Shown: positions 11,756 to 24,354, counted from the stretch's first letter. The stretch is 64,000 bases of DNA from Cryptomeria japonica (GCF_030272615.1 NC_081414.1:231943733-232007732); one strand, 5' to 3'. Notes: generated from the letters alone by a model not told the origin. Made by a program: numbers and translations.

Positions 11756-13101
11756 TTACAATTGGTATAATTTCAAATCCTAACCATTATAGGTCAGAGG
11801 AAGAACAGTACCATCCTGATATGCAATTTTAAAAGATTTAGGACCTTTTATCTCATGAATCACAAACCGTCCCTTCCTTAATGATTCGAATTTGATATGT
11901 GCCCCCTTTAGCTCTCTTCTTCTGTCCTGGAGATGTACCTGATCACCTAGCATGAATCTTCATGGCCTGGCCTACTTGTCAAATATCTTCTTCACCTTCA
12001 TCTGATGCTCTGTTATCTGATCTACTAATTTATCTCTCTCTTCATCAATTTTCATCAGATGCATGATTCATTTTTCAAGAGAATCCTAAAAATAAGCATC
12101 CTTGATAACCATCTATAACTTGGTTACTACAAGTTCTAAAGGAAGCACTACCTAAGCCCCTACACCATATACTAGTTCAAAAGGTGACAACAAAAAATAG
12201 TCCTCTTTGGTGATGTACGATCAGCCCAAAGAGCTTCATATAATTTTTTATGCAAATCTTTGAAGTTTTCGCTCACTAATTTCTTCATGATATTTATAAG
12301 GCTTTTATTGCTGGATTCTGCTTGACCGTTTCCCTAAGGATAATAATCAGAAGAATGGGAAAGGGAGATCCCATGATCATAGCAGAATAATGAAATCTCA
12401 GTGGAAGAAAAATTAGTGGCATTATCAGCCACAAGTTTTAGCGAAACTCCGAATCGAACCAAGATATTCTCCTTGATAAAACTACAAACAACCTCAGAAG
12501 ATGTCTTCCGTACCGGAATGGCTTCCACCCATTTAGTAAAATAGTCTATAGCTGTCAATATATGTGTATGCCCCACACTTGAAGTTGGCATCAAAGGACC
12601 TATAAAATCCAAACCCCATTGTTTGAAAGGTTCATCCATAATCACGGGTCGGAGCAGTAATGCTGCGAGCTGCAGCTTTCCTGTAAACAACTTACACTTC
12701 TCACACTTAGCTACCCATGCATACACATCTTTGAACATCCTTGGTCAATAATAACAATTCCTCATAATCTTATAAGCAGTTACTGTGGATGAAAAATGGC
12801 CCCCATAGGCTTCATCATGAAACATTTTTAACAAAGACTCTTGAAGCAATTTATCTATACAACGCAAGAAGGTTCCATCTAATCCCCTTTTATATAACAC
12901 ATCATTAAAAATGATGTATTTGGCAGCTTTTAATCTCGAGTTCCTCTTCTCTCTTGAAGAAAGATGTACTAGGCAGTCTCCATATGTCAGGTAATAAGCA
13001 ACATCTGCAACCAGGAATCTTGGAGGCCAATAAACAAGACTAAGGGCAATTCCTCTGTCATCTCTTCCTTGCTCACAACAATTAATTTGCACAAACCCCA
13101 T
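11756..13101 (-). pseudogene. Integrase of element D
   Basis: The protein inserts the cDNA copy into the genome. The minus strand shows the His/Cys zinc-binding module (HDEAYGGHF, later CEKCKLF) near 12830-12680, then the core with WGLDFIGPL, the first aspartate in AIDYFTKWVEAIP, the second in VADNATNFSS and the glutamate in a GNGQAESSN-type segment. A C-terminal module ending in a YNG..LKLYQL-type tail stops at 11756-11758. The glycine that normally follows the second catalytic aspartate (DNG) is alanine here (DNA). Stops near 12742, 12336 and 11776 make it inactive. Confidence 0.85.
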
Positions 13102-14400
13102 CCTCTTACCAATTTTGTGGGCTTAATGTCTAAATTGAACTCTTGAATTTTTGACACCCAGGAGGCTCTATTATGCATTCCTATATCTTGTTGTGTCAAT
13201 ATGCTCTTGACTACAGAATGAGGCACATAAACAATGGCATGTGAATGGAGAATATAATACCTGAACTGCTTTATGACCTTCACAACCACACATGCTTGTT
13301 TCTCCATTAGTGAATATTTCAATTCATGCTTCTTCAATGGTACACTCATGAATGATATTGGGACTTCCTCATTATCCTCTGTCCTTTGGAGCAAAATTAT
13401 TGACATAGTATGCTCTGAGGCATAAAAATAAATTAGAAATTCTTTCTTAAAATCAGGATTAACCAGAACAGGTGCATGGCCGATTGCATTTTTTATTGAT
13501 TCAAACACTTTCTTCCCTTCATCATTCCATTTAAAAGCTTGTTTTTCACTCATCAAATTCACAATATACCTGGTAGTCTTTGCAAAATCCAGGATGAACC
13601 TCCTTAAAAAAATTACCTGTCCAAAGAAGGATCTAATGACATTTCTATTTGATGGTAGGCTTAGCTGTTGAATCACTTTTACCCTTTCAGGGTCTATTCT
13701 CACTCCCTCTTTAAAAACAATATGACCTAGCAACTTACCCTCTATCACCGCAAATACTGACTTCTTCGGGTTTAAGGACACTCCATGCTCACAACATCTT
13801 TGTAACACTTGTCTCAGATCCCTCAGGTGATGTTTCCTTCTTTTTGAGAAAACTATTAGATCATCTAGATACACAACAATTATCTTATCCTTCAAATGTC
13901 CAAAGGACAAATCCATAGCATGTGAAAATGTTGCTCCTGCATTGATCAAACCAAATGGCATTCGATTATAGGCAAACGTACCCCAGGGAGTAATAAAGGT
14001 AGTCTTATGTTGATCGGCTTCCTAAACACTGATCTGATTGTAACCGAAAAACCCATCAAGCATGGTCATCATTTCTTAACCTGAAATTGTTTGTAAAATG
14101 TGGTCCATGGCCGGTAATGGATAATTATCTTTTAGGCTAGCTTGATTCAAATTTCTAAAATCTACACAAATCCTTATTTCTCCATTTTTCTTCCTAATAG
14201 GAACAATATTAGCTATCCATGTAGAATGATGAATGCGATATATAATTCTAGCCTTTAGCATTTTATCTACCTCTTGAAATATGGCCTCAACTACTTTAGG
14301 ATTGAAACTTCTGAGCTTTTATCGAAAAGGACTTACTCCAGGTTTCAGGGGAATTTGATGCTGGAATTTTCCCTCTCTAAAGTTTGTTAGATCATCATAA
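12987..14400 (-). pseudogene. Reverse transcriptase and RNase H of element D
   Basis: The enzyme copies element RNA into DNA. Seen in order: WIANIVPIRKKNGEIRICVD followed by the FRNLNQ and DNYPLP palm motifs (14261-14100), a stop-bearing stretch where the TPWGTF motif lies (14070-13965), MPFGLINAGATF, the catalytic VVYLDDLIVFS (about 13880), the thumb (SLNPKKS, GKLLGHIV), and a Ty3-type RNase H/connection region with LMEKQACVVV and PTKLVRGWGL. The YLDD core is intact. Several stops and at least two frame changes make it inactive. It lies downstream of the aRH and upstream of the integrase. Confidence 0.9.
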
Positions 14401-15249
14401 CACCAAGAGAAACACATCTTTGAACTCCAGCAAGAGATTAATGAACCTCTCTCTTTCTGTAGGCATACAACATTTTTCCAGATTGATATATTTTGGCTCA
14501 TCCTTAGTACCGATATTAATCCTTTCAAAACCTCCAACATTTTGAACCTCAGGGGATCTGTCACTTTTGTTTTTCTTGTAGGCATCATGACGATTGAACA
14601 GACATTCTAATGAAACCAACCCTTTAGGGATCTTGTTACCTTTCAATTGCATAACTCCTTAAGTCAACTCCTTGGCTCGTTCTGGTGAAAATCCTTTACA
14701 CTTTGCACCTGAACCTTCAAAATATGTAACAGCAAATTTTTCTGCACTTTACATAAAATTATTAATTTGTTTATCATTTTCAAATACCTGCCAGAACTTA
14801 GAGTTATTTGGGACACTAGGCCGATACACTAACTCTACTATGTAAATATAATTGACAAAATCAGGATGTGGAACTAGTAAAGAGGCTGACATGGCTAACG
14901 AATCTGCCTTTGAATTCAGTTCTCTGGGTATGGCCTTAATGGAAAACACATCAAAATCTTTGATTTCGTCCCAGACTCTATTCCGATAGTGTTTCAGTCT
15001 TCCATTTTAAACATTAATTAACCCTCTGACCTGTTTTACGATTAGTTCAGCATCTCCTTTAACTCGCAAGAGTTTTACTCCCAGTCTCTTAGCTTCAGTT
15101 AAACCTAACAACAAAGCCTCATACTCAGCTGTATTGTTGGTATTTTTGAATTCCAACTTAAAAGAAAAAGGAATATGATTGTTGGAAGGTGGAATCAACA
15201 CTACCCCTGCACCTGAACCTGATGCCGCACAACTACCGTCAAACTTCAT
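14395..15249 (-). pseudogene. Archaeal-like RNase H of element D, upstream of RT
   Basis: This additional RNase H, typical of the Tat lineage, removes RNA from RNA:DNA hybrids. The catalytic set is visible: D in MKFDGSCAASGSGAG, E in NTAEYEALLLG, D in VKGDAELIVKQV, and D in RELNSKADSLA. One frame continues through a linker (RPSVPNNSKFWQVF, then NIGTKDEPKYINLEK) that leads into reverse transcriptase. In-frame stops occur at 15007-15009, 14749-14751 and just before 14652; a frame change separates it from RT at 14261. In Ogre and Retand elements this domain lies after RT-RNase H; here it lies between protease and RT. Confidence 0.85.
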
Positions 15250-15420
15250 TAACCATAGGCTTTCTTCTCCCTTGGGCTATGATGGATCTCCCACTACCTC
15301 ATTATTAGACAAAATCATGTAGTTTCCAAATTGACATTCATGATACAAAATTTGAGCTCTTGGGTCATCAGAAGGGAAAATAGTGAATTTAGACTTTGGT
15401 TCAAGCTACAGAATGACTCA

Positions 15421-15645
15421 CTATTTTCCAACCAGAATTGTGGCCTGAGACCAATCCATTTTGATTTCACCTCCTAAATCCCTACAAAATGTATGACTTA
15501 GAAACATACCGTAGCTAGCTGGGATGTCAGCTATCAGAATAGTCAACTTAATTCTTTTGCTCGGGTGAGCAGCAAGAACTACTTGAGAGTCCTTAATTTG
15601 TCCTAACAGAGGAATTTGCTTTGAATCCATAATAACATCTGCCAA
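15421..15645 (-). pseudogene. C-terminal part of the D protease
   Basis: The frame carries ADVIMDSKQIPLLGQIKDSQ, a second beta-rich segment (ADIPASYGMFLSH) and FCRDLGGEIKMDWSQATI. This pattern follows the active site in the same class of plant Tat polyproteins. It overlaps the end of the Gag-protease frame (15593) in another frame, so a frameshift separates them. About 170 bases of degenerate linker follow before the aRH. Confidence 0.7.
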
Positions 15646-17413
15646 ATGTCTTTGTCAAGGACAACCCTAATGCTTTAGCTACTGCAGAAGGCATTATATT
15701 ATCAGATGCACTTGAATCTATAATACAATTATTTAACTTATGACCATTTATGAACAATGACATGTAAAAGGGTTCAGGTTTTGACTCTAGGGCAGACAAA
15801 GAATCATCTATTTGGAGATAAGTATTTTCAAGTAGCTTTTCATGAAAAACAAGGTGAACTGACTCATCAGTACTTGAGGACAACATGGTATTTACTGATT
15901 GTTGTGTTCCATTAGCTTGTAGTACATTACTTCCTTTTACGAACTGAACAAGCCTATCTAGCTCTTTTGGGTTTAGCTTGAGGTACTCAATAGGTGTAAT
16001 TTGGATTTGGGAATATTTGCAAAATTCTACAATATCAAATGAACTTTCTTTTTCAACAGACCTTAAAAATGAAGGTTCTTGCAGTTTTTGATCATTGTTA
16101 TGAAATTTTGTAACAATCTCCTTACCCTTGAAATTCATAGAAGAAGATGAAGAAGTACCTCGAGGTTTTACATTTTGTTGATTTCTTGTGAGTACAACAC
16201 ACAAAGGATCTTCTAAAGTAACCAAAATATCACCCCCTCTTTCTGAATTTGACTCGTACTCCAGGAAGTGGATTTTAGAGTCGCTAGGTTGCTTTAAAGA
16301 TTCTTCTTCACTCCACTCATTTGGGATATCTTTAGAATTCATCAATTGCACATAATGTTCCATCTTAGGATAGAAACTACCCTCATGTTCGTTGGTTAGA
16401 TGAAAAACACACATACTACCTTTAGGTGGCAGTGCCTCAATTGCTAATCTCTGCTGAGCAGGGGGTAATTGCAAAGTCTTATTGCCAAAGCCCATAGACT
16501 GATTTGTATTTCTCCTAGGTATATCTTGATAGGGAGATGAGTATGAGGTACTGGCTTTAGGTAATTGTCTTTTAAGGGTAATCACATCATTCATCAATCT
16601 TTGTATCATAGGATCAAAAGAAGTTGAAGGTTGGGCAAGGGAAGCCTGTACTTCTCTTTTCTATTTACCTGCCATAATTAGATCATCTTCCAACTCAATG
16701 GCAAGGGTTTTGGCAGCACTTAAATCGACAACTCTTTGCCTGTGGATCAAGAAACCTATTTCTGAAGGCATAGAATTTATAAAGAAACACTTCAAATTAT
16801 CATCTGAGGGTTTTTGATTAACCGGAATTTTATGCATAATTTTGTCAAATTTCGCTACAAAATCCCTCATAGACTCTGGAATCTCTTTCTTTAGTTGGGC
16901 CAATTGAGCCAAGAGAGAGTGTTCATCTTCAGCTACTTTGAATCTTGTCTCAAACCTTGTTTTCAAATCCTGCCAATTAGTTATCACATTGTTCAGTAAG
17001 TGATAGAACCAGTCTGTTGCTACTCCAGTTAATGTTTGGACAAACAATCTTACAACAACATCCTCATGTTGAACAACTATTATCCTAGAAGCTACATTGA
17101 ATGCATTCAGGTGCTCATCAATAGTGATTTTCCCATCCCCACTGAACTTTGGCAAGTGATCTCTGGCACCTTTGGGTAAGGGGTTCAAATTTAATCCTAA
17201 ATTCAATGGACCCATGACAACCCCCCAAGGATTATTTACTGCCATTGGAAATATGACATTGATTGGAGTTGGGTTGATAATACCATGTAAGGTCAGAGCC
17301 TGACATACTGAGGACATAGGAGATGATGGAGACGAGGAAGCAGGCCTACTTCTTGCTCGTCTTTGAGATGAAAAAGGGTTGAAAATTGAGGTTCCGTAAC
17401 TCCTGAAAGACAT
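15593..17413 (-). CDS. gag: Gag and protease N-terminal part of element D
   Basis: Gag forms the virus-like particle; protease matures it. The ATG is taken at 17413-17411; an upstream TTG would add two residues. Residues about 85-250 form the Retrotrans_gag domain (DHLPKFSGDGKITIDEHLNAF, then TGVATDWFYHL and WQDLKTRFETRF). A single in-frame TAG at 16661-16663 separates this from a linker with a Cys/His-like CVFHLTNEHEG segment and from the protease core NNCIIDSSASDNIMP. That core has DSS where aspartic proteases usually have DSG or DTG. After that the frame ends and the remainder continues in another frame. The Gag itself is well preserved. Confidence 0.85.
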
Positions 17414-17499
17414 AATCAACTATCCCCTTCCTTCTTTGGGACCTAGTATATCTCTTTGACTCTAGTCTTTCAACTAGGTAACCAGTCTTATAATCCAAC

Positions 17500-17517
17500 T
17501 CCCCAGCAGAGTAGCCA
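17500..17517 (-). other. Primer binding site of element D
   Basis: The minus strand reads TGGCTACTCTGCTGGGGA six bases inside the 5' LTR. It closely resembles the TGGCGACTC.GCTGGGGA type, which I recall as the tRNA-Arg-like site of Ogre/Tat elements. It confirms that the right LTR is the 5' one. Confidence 0.7.
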
Positions 17518-18362
17518 AAAATCTGTTGGTAAACAGATTTATCCCTTTCAATAAATTTATTTATTCTCTTTGAATAGAGATGTAACTCCTGTAAGCCTGA
17601 TTATGAAAGTAAACAAACTACCAACAGTTGGATGAATTAATTAAAATTCAACCTCTACATTTGAGGGCAACTCCTTGTATGATTTGCAATGAATTTAATA
17701 TACAAATGAAATGCTGACACTTTTTACCAGAAAGCATAGAAAGGCTTTAGCATTCATCCATCAACACAAAAGAATGCTTTCAAATTGAAACAAAGAAAAT
17801 ATATTTTGAAGATTAAATTGAGTTCACAGAATCTAATTTACAGACATGTTCACCTAATAAATTCAGAGCATAGCAAATGCACAACAACATTGATGTCTAA
17901 TCGATTCTCTCTCATGCCTCACAAGACAAGGGGGATTAGCACAACTCAATCCACAATGAATCTGCTAACAAATAATGGCAATCATGAATCCAGAAAAACA
18001 TAGAGATAATGGATCATAAAATGATATCATGCCCATAGCAAATTTCTCAAGAAAAATTACTAATCTTCAAACATAGATTCAAAGACTGCATATCATAACA
18101 CTTTATTGATAATCAACGATTCTAGTTTCAAACAATTCATAGGAAAACCAAAATGAATATTTTTTGCTGCTCGAAAAATTATAGTTTTTTTGGGGCCAAC
18201 AAAAACAAGCTTTCTAGCTTAAATAGCCTCCAGGCTCATAGTTTTTACATGAGAAATTTAAACTTTACTTTAACCAAAGATTAAAGAAACTGTTTGCTAA
18301 AATAGGAAAGAAAGAACTAAAACAACAACCACTGTAAGGCTTATAGCTCAGTTTTAGATTAA

Positions 18363-21300
18363 CTATGCTTCCACTATGGCAGAGGAGGTTACTAATCTAT
18401 CCTTCTTTGCTGCAAACTAATGTCATTCCAGGTGTGCCGCTGAGAAGCTCAAGATGACTTGAAAATAAGGAAGACCAATGTGTTGAATCCTTTGCTTCCA
18501 CACCTCCTTATCCATGTTCACTTGTGCCACTCTTACCTTATGTACCTCCAAATGATCAGAATAGGTTGTGAGCATCAATTCGATCCTAGCCACCTTTGAG
18601 AAGTCATTCATGGTCAAGGATTTCATCATCTGAATGAATTGTATTCTTTCTTGAAAGATCTTGATCATATCTGCAGCTGCCTCAATTGTCTCAGCATCGT
18701 CTTTCATGACCTGGATGCCAACGCACTCGAGATCCTTCTGTATTGTATCAATCAAGTCTGTCAATCCTCTGAGCAATTTGGTGGACTCTTCATGACCTTA
18801 TTTAATGACCGAGTTACGCCACTCCACATTCTTCTTTGATACATACAATACATTATCATCTTAATTTTCTACTAGTTTTTCAACCAAGAACTTCATCACT
18901 CCATATTTTTGTATATCATTCATTTGTGCAAGGACCGCCACCCATTTAATCCTTTCTTTCTCCCAAGCCACCATTTCCAGCTCTAATTCCTTGCTCATAG
19001 TCTCAGCATCTTTATAAACCTTCACCAGATTAACGATGTAATCCGATCCCTGTTGCATTATAAGATCAAACCATTTATTAAACATTTCTGTAACTATTCT
19101 ATTCCTTTGAACCTGGTCCAACATCTTCTGATTGGCTGGAGATTTGAGATCAAATGATTCCGATATCTGTGACAAAGGCTGGGGGTTTGGATTATGGATG
19201 GCATTGATATACTCAGCCATCTGATTAATGGCTTGCTTCAATTCCCTTTTATCTTTTTCATCCTTCCAAGTTCTTGAAATTATCCTCTTTGTGGATGATT
19301 CCAAATGCTTAACATCCACGACACGCGAAGCAACTCCCAAGTCTATCTTTTCAACTACAAAATCCTCCTCAGTAGCTTTGTCTGCTTCTCTCCCTGGAAT
19401 TGGTTTAGCTATCTCGACCGTCTAGTGACCTGTTGCTTCATCCACTTCAAGAATTGTCTGTATCTTGAGTTTTTTTGGCTTTGATGCTTTTCCTAAACAT
19501 TTGCTGACCATGTCTTCCTTAGGGATTGCAATCGGCACTACACTCCATTTCTTTCGAACAACAACTCCCAACCATTGTGGTATGTTCGCAGGCTCTTTAG
19601 GTGGAGGATTTGTCTATATATCAGGTGATGTGATAATGACCAGGGTGCTCATGGGGTCTTGTTTACTCCCCGCTTCCTTACCCATGTCCATTTCCTATAT
19701 CACAGGTTCATCCAAATTCTGTTGATCCATTGTTACTTCTAACTCTTCACTAGGGTCTAGGTCTACAACAACCTGTTTTAAAATGGGCTCCCTACTCTTT
19801 TTCTTACTTTTGGACTGAGTTACTCGAGCGGCTGTGGAACCTGATGATGGCCCCTTTGATCTCCTAGGTTGGATTTTCTCAACAATAGGCCTTGAAACAC
19901 CCGCAACATTAACAATTTCCTTAGTGGAAGTAATGGGAGATTGAGTCACAAGGTGTGAATCAACTCTTAGTTCATGTGAGGACATGTGAGATCCCCCCTT
20001 AAACTTTTGATTTCTCAGCCATTTCTCTGTTTGTCTTATAACATTAAAAGTTTTGGTTTAAACATTGTCATCCTCCTTTCTATCCCAATCAATCTCTAGA
20101 ATTGGCTTTCCTTGAACCTCTGTGTCAAACTCTGGGTCTAAGATATCTTCCCCTGTATCTTCTTGTACTCTAGATATATTGATTGGAAGTTTCATGGTAA
20201 TTATTTGCTGTAGAGTGAACCTTGACCATAGTCTTTTCCTTACCTCAAATTCATCACTGCAATTCTCCCAGTAATCCTTCAGCTGCGGTTCATGACAAAA
20301 ATGGTTGTCCACACTTAGATTTTCAATGGCATAACCTCTACTATCAAACTTACACCTTGCCACATATGGCTGCAGGTTCATCCTTTTGAATTTCAATTCC
20401 AGGTTCAGAGCGTCCGATACAAATTTGCAGCTATAATATGCAAGTTCAATAGGGAATACAATTCGAGACTCATCCTTTGTTCCGAATCTCCTATCAATGT
20501 AAGCTAGCTGCCTGCTCACTTCTATAAGTACATAGTTGTCGAATGCATAGCTAGGCAGCTTGAATGGCTGACCCTCAAAACCACCTACCCGTAGGTAAGT
20601 GAACCTCAAAAATTGAATAAAGAAGCTACCATATATACTTATGAACTCCATTGCTTCAACATACATTCTCCTATTCACATCTCCCTGGAGCTCAAAAGCA
20701 AGTTTTCCCGCAAAAACACCATTTCATCTATCGATTTTCTCAACATGTCTTTGCTACTGTAACAGGGTATAGTAATTATACACTCTCATTCCATCTAGCC
20801 AAGGTTCATTAAGAAGACCAGGTGAATCCCTTGTACAAGCTAATATGTAGAAAAGATAAGAAGACATATAAAAACCTGACATTCCCATAAAATTACTCAA
20901 CCCTTCATGAAGTCTTTCTACAATTACTCGAGACCAATTGAGATACCTGTCAATAGATAACAACTCTTGGATGAAAAAGTACATCCAATCTTCCCAGTAG
21001 AGAGAATATGAGTTTCCCTTCACCCTGTTCAGTAGTATCACAATATCCCACACTTTTGTGATGAAATGGTCTCTAGTCAGGGGCTTTGGCAGTCGTGAAC
21101 CTCCTTTCTGAACTTTCAGGAGCCAATTCCTAGCAGTCACACTCCTATACTTACTTTTCTTTTTCCGAGAAATAGGCATATGAGTTCCCAATGGTCCAAT
21201 CCTCATATTCATCTTTGTGCGAAATTCCCATTGCCACCATTATTGTTTCTCTATTGATACTAACTAGCAGCTTACCATTACTAGTTCTGATGCATCTGTT

Positions 21301-21543
21301 CTCCATATCATACCTATTCATGCAAGCAATCACTAAATTCATACATGGTGCAACAAGCGGGAACGCAACAACTTCAACAAGACCGCTTTTCACTATTTTC
21401 TCCATCATTGAACTAGTTTGAGGGTTCTTGGCTCTCTCTAAGAAATCTCCTAAATCCATGTGAACCAAGGAAGTATCTTCTAGCTCTGGTAATATGCTCA
21501 CCAGACATAAGGTTCCATCAAGCTTCGGCAATATTGGTCTCAT
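18363..21543 (-). pseudogene. LTR-encoded ORF of element D, right (5' LTR) copy
   Basis: Better preserved than the left copy: open pieces 21543-21151, 21212-20754, 20678-20058, 19985-19695, 19340-18861 and 18776-18423. Approximate residues: NGKLLVSINRETIMVAMGI near 90-110, a NWLLKVQKG segment near 140, DHFITKVWDIVILLNRVKG near 160, SGFYMSSYLFYILAC near 220, FISIYGSFFIQFLRFTYL near 300, CHEPQLKDYWENCS near 415, a basic patch with SKSKKKSR near 570, and a K/E/Q-rich, probably coiled-coil C-terminal third. Private stops include TGA in DR.NGVF, TAA in VIK.GHEE and TGA in HLE. The TAG at 19422-19424 is shared with the left copy. Function unknown. The motif VSINRETI followed by a short hydrophobic helix loosely recalls PMD proteins; that link is inference. 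Confidence 0.75.
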
Positions 21544-22065
21544 ACTTTCCTATCTATACTTCTAACCAATAAATTCTTAAAACAAGGTAGAATTTTACTC
21601 CAGTAATTTAGGGATTTTCTTCCTATACTGATAAATCTTTAGAACTAAAAGAAACACAATTTAGGAGGAGTCATCTGAACTTACCCATTACCACCATGAA
21701 AACTGGAAACTTTCTTAGGAAATCAGAGCTGGTTTTACCTTCAGCACCTCTAATTTTCTCAAGTATAGCAGCTGGAACCCTTATAAACTATAGAAATAAA
21801 TTCACGTATCCCTTTCGAACATACGTGAAAATATCTATAAAGCCACACACGCTCCCTAATAATTCACTCAAACATGTGAAGTAACTGTGAAATGACTAAA
21901 ATTTGACACCTTCTTAATTATCCATCACTTCCACACAAGTAGTTGATGCACTCATGATTACTTTTCATATTTAGAATTTTAAACTGTTGAACACTGCGAA
22001 TATTCCTTCTTGCTGCGCCACTTTCATTATCATCAAGAGCCTTAAAATTAGTTTTGAAGTGAACT

Positions 22066-22508
22066 TTTGAACCTTGAACCATTTCAAAAAGAGTTCAACG
22101 GTTCAAATTCATTAAAGAAGTACAAGAATGAACAAGCGACACACCACATTACCGAGAATGAGCAACAACAAAGATTATTAAGTAGAATCCTTGAACCATT
22201 TGAACCGCTTGAACCCTTTGAACCGCTTGAAAATTGGTTCAAAGTTCAAGTTTGCAAACTAACTTAAAACATATAGACAACCGCTCCTTATACAACAATA
22301 CATTGCCATGACTTACAAAAGGCTACTTTGAACCTTGAACCATTTGGTTCACAGGTTCAAAGTTCAAAATGTATAACAATAATACACTTTCTTTCGTGAA
22401 GACAAAGACCGCTAATGACTTCTCTCTTTTTTTCCCTTTCTCAAAAATGCGCTTTGAACCTTGAACCTATTGAACTTTTTAGAAAGAGTTCAACGGTTCA
22501 AGTACGAA
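22066..22508. repeat. Array of GGTTCAA palindromes in U3 of D 5' LTR
   Basis: Same four inverted repeats as at 11050-11494, with compensating and non-compensating changes. It lies upstream (on the minus strand) of the LTR ORF start at 21543, in the expected promoter region. Confidence 0.8.
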
Positions 22509-22603
22509 GGAAAACAAAGGACCCAACAAAAATAAAGGCACAATAAGGTAACCCGCAATTATGAATATTAAAAAAAAATGAAAAGTTGTAGGGGAGGCTA
22601 ACA

Positions 22604-22608
22604 GGATT
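22604..22608. repeat. Target site duplication GGATT, right of element D
   Basis: Identical to 6508-6512 and directly next to CTAACA. Confidence 0.92.
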
Positions 22609-22837
22609 CAGGAGGCTTCACCTTAGGTTCTTCTATCTTCTTCTTTTCCACTGCTTTGGCTGCTCTAGTCTTATCGGTGGGGGTACCGGTTGGTACACTA
22701 GAAGTTCCACCTTGTTCAACCTCATATTTGGCTCTTGCTGCAACTATCTATTCTTTTGTGAATCTGACCTATTCAACAAAGGCCTCTACCTCTTTCCTCA
22801 CTTTCTTTGCAATCACTGGTTGTTGCAATTCAAAGTG
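22609..22837 (-). pseudogene. B2 accessory ORF, middle fragment between two insertions
   Basis: The minus strand encodes HFELQQPVIAKKVRKEVEAF, a FVEQVRFTKE segment with one stop, then a KYEVEQGGTSSVPTGTPTDK and KKKIEEPKVKPPES stretch. It corresponds to the lysine-rich region of B1 after residue MGYEID. It was isolated by insertion of S1 on one side and element D on the other, and both breakpoints carry clean 5-bp duplications. Confidence 0.7.
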
Positions 22838-22842
22838 CACTT

Positions 22843-24354
22843 TGATGAATAATGATGAATAGTAAGTACTCAACAGATAGTGAGAGGGGGGGGGGTGAAT
22901 CAGTATAGACAAAAACTTCCTTAAACCACTTTGATTGCAAAGACTGCACTAATTGGTAAACAGGATCACCAATTTAAAATAGGGTACTACTGATAAAACA
23001 CAGTGAGACTGTGAAACACATAAACCGGTAACACTTAGATCTTCTCACAACATAATCTCTCCTTTCCACTTCACCCACATGCATAAACAAGTAATACATC
23101 AGAAATATAAAGACCACTAGATCAACATGCATTACCACTTAACAAAAAACACTAATCATCATATGAAAAAGCATCACACATGACACACTGATTTTTCACG
23201 TGGAAACCCAACTGGGAAAAACCACAGTGGGGATGAATACCCACAAGTTGATCTTTGAACTCTTCTGAAGTTCACTCTGTTAGGAGCCTAGTCTAGTTAA
23301 GGACTTTACAATAGGTTCTGCTAGGAACCGATCCCACTAGGGATCACCCGGTTAAGGGATGGCTAAATACCCGATTAAAGGTTAGAACCCTGTTAAAGGT
23401 TACCTTGCAAGAAGATTTGAAGAACTCAATGAATTTGAGTCACCCTGTTAAAGGATTTACAAAAAACCTGTTAAAGCTACCCGGTTAAGGGATTTTCCAA
23501 CCGCTGAAATGGTTAGAAGTCAACAGGCAATACACTGATTTGATAACAACACTCAATGCCAATGCAGATCCACTTTAGCTCCTTTACTTCTACAATCACA
23601 CTCTGCAGGTATCAACACACTTCTCCAGTCTGGTAAGAATCAAGTATCTCTTCACTTGGATACACACATAACATTTGCCAACAACTTCACAATGCAAATC
23701 ATCATTGACCTTATAGGAAATAGATAGGTTGGTAGCATAAACCCTAAAACCTAAACATTTAGGTTATCAATACAGTCGGTCCAATCCTGATCATTCAAAA
23801 CACATTACATTGAATAAAATAGTCTTGAATAGATCTCAAGACATTCTCCATCATTCATTCTTTGCCGCTTCTGGAAGCTGATAACCCATCACACGCTCTC
23901 CACCGTTTACTGAGACTTCGCACATTCCCGAGGTAGATAGGATCAATCTTCTTCATGCAAGATCCTCAAGGAAATCCTTCACGCACACAAGGCTGATGTG
24001 GCAACATGATCTGATCTCCATTTCAATGCTAACCCATCACAGAATGTCGTCGGTTGAATCACATAGACTAGGAATGCATCAACCAGAAACTCTGAAGTTG
24101 AGACTACCAATCGGTAGTCATATCAAATGAAACACCGATACAAAACTTTGCATATACCGGTTCACATTCCAACATACCGGTTCACTTGAACCAACATACC
24201 ACTTTAATTTTTTTCACATATACCGGTTCACATCATCATACCGGTTCTCTTGCCAGTTTTCTTAATTCAATATACCAGTTCACACTTCAACATATTGACA
24301 TCAATGACAACATACAGTATCATCATGACATCAAACTCTACACATATGCCAACA
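22843..24354 (-). repeat. S1: solo LTR (1,512 bp) inside the B2 ORF
   Basis: Minus-strand ends are TGTTGGCATATG and ATTCATCA. CACTT flanks both sides (22838-22842 and 24355-24359). No internal element sequence is present, so it is a solo LTR left by recombination between two LTRs. It shares with the B2 5' LTR the GTGGAAACCCAACTGGG and CCACAGTGGGG blocks, and a G10 tract near its end. The U3 at 24150-24285 repeats ATACCGGTTCAC five times with variation. It interrupts the B2 ORF after AYKEKLLQ. Confidence 0.92.

Larger units (their letters stand above)
6513..22603 (-). mobile_element. D: Tat-type Ty3/gypsy element with 5.07-kb LTRs that contain an ORF
   Basis: A complete 16.1-kb insertion with two LTRs (6513-11585, 17524-22603) in direct repeat, ends TGTTRG...CTAACA, and target duplication GGATT. 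Internal order on the minus strand: primer site, Gag-protease (17413-15593), protease end, archaeal-like RNase H, reverse transcriptase, RNase H, integrase (ending 11756). Placing the aRH before reverse transcriptase differs from Ogre/Retand, though I recall plant Tat-type polyproteins with this arrangement. The LTRs are unusually long, and each carries a frame of about 1,060 codons. Coding parts hold scattered stops, so this copy is no longer autonomous. No clear polypurine tract is visible next to the 3' LTR. Confidence 0.93.
17524..22603 (-). repeat. 5' LTR of element D (5,080 bp)
   Basis: Direct repeat of 6513-11585 with TGTTGG at the low-coordinate end and CTAACA at the high end. It carries the same parts: about 840 bp of non-coding sequence (17524-18362), the LTR ORF (18363-21543) and the palindrome array (22066-22508). 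Because it is the 5' LTR, its ORF lies upstream of gag and would be first in a transcript started in U3. Confidence 0.93.
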
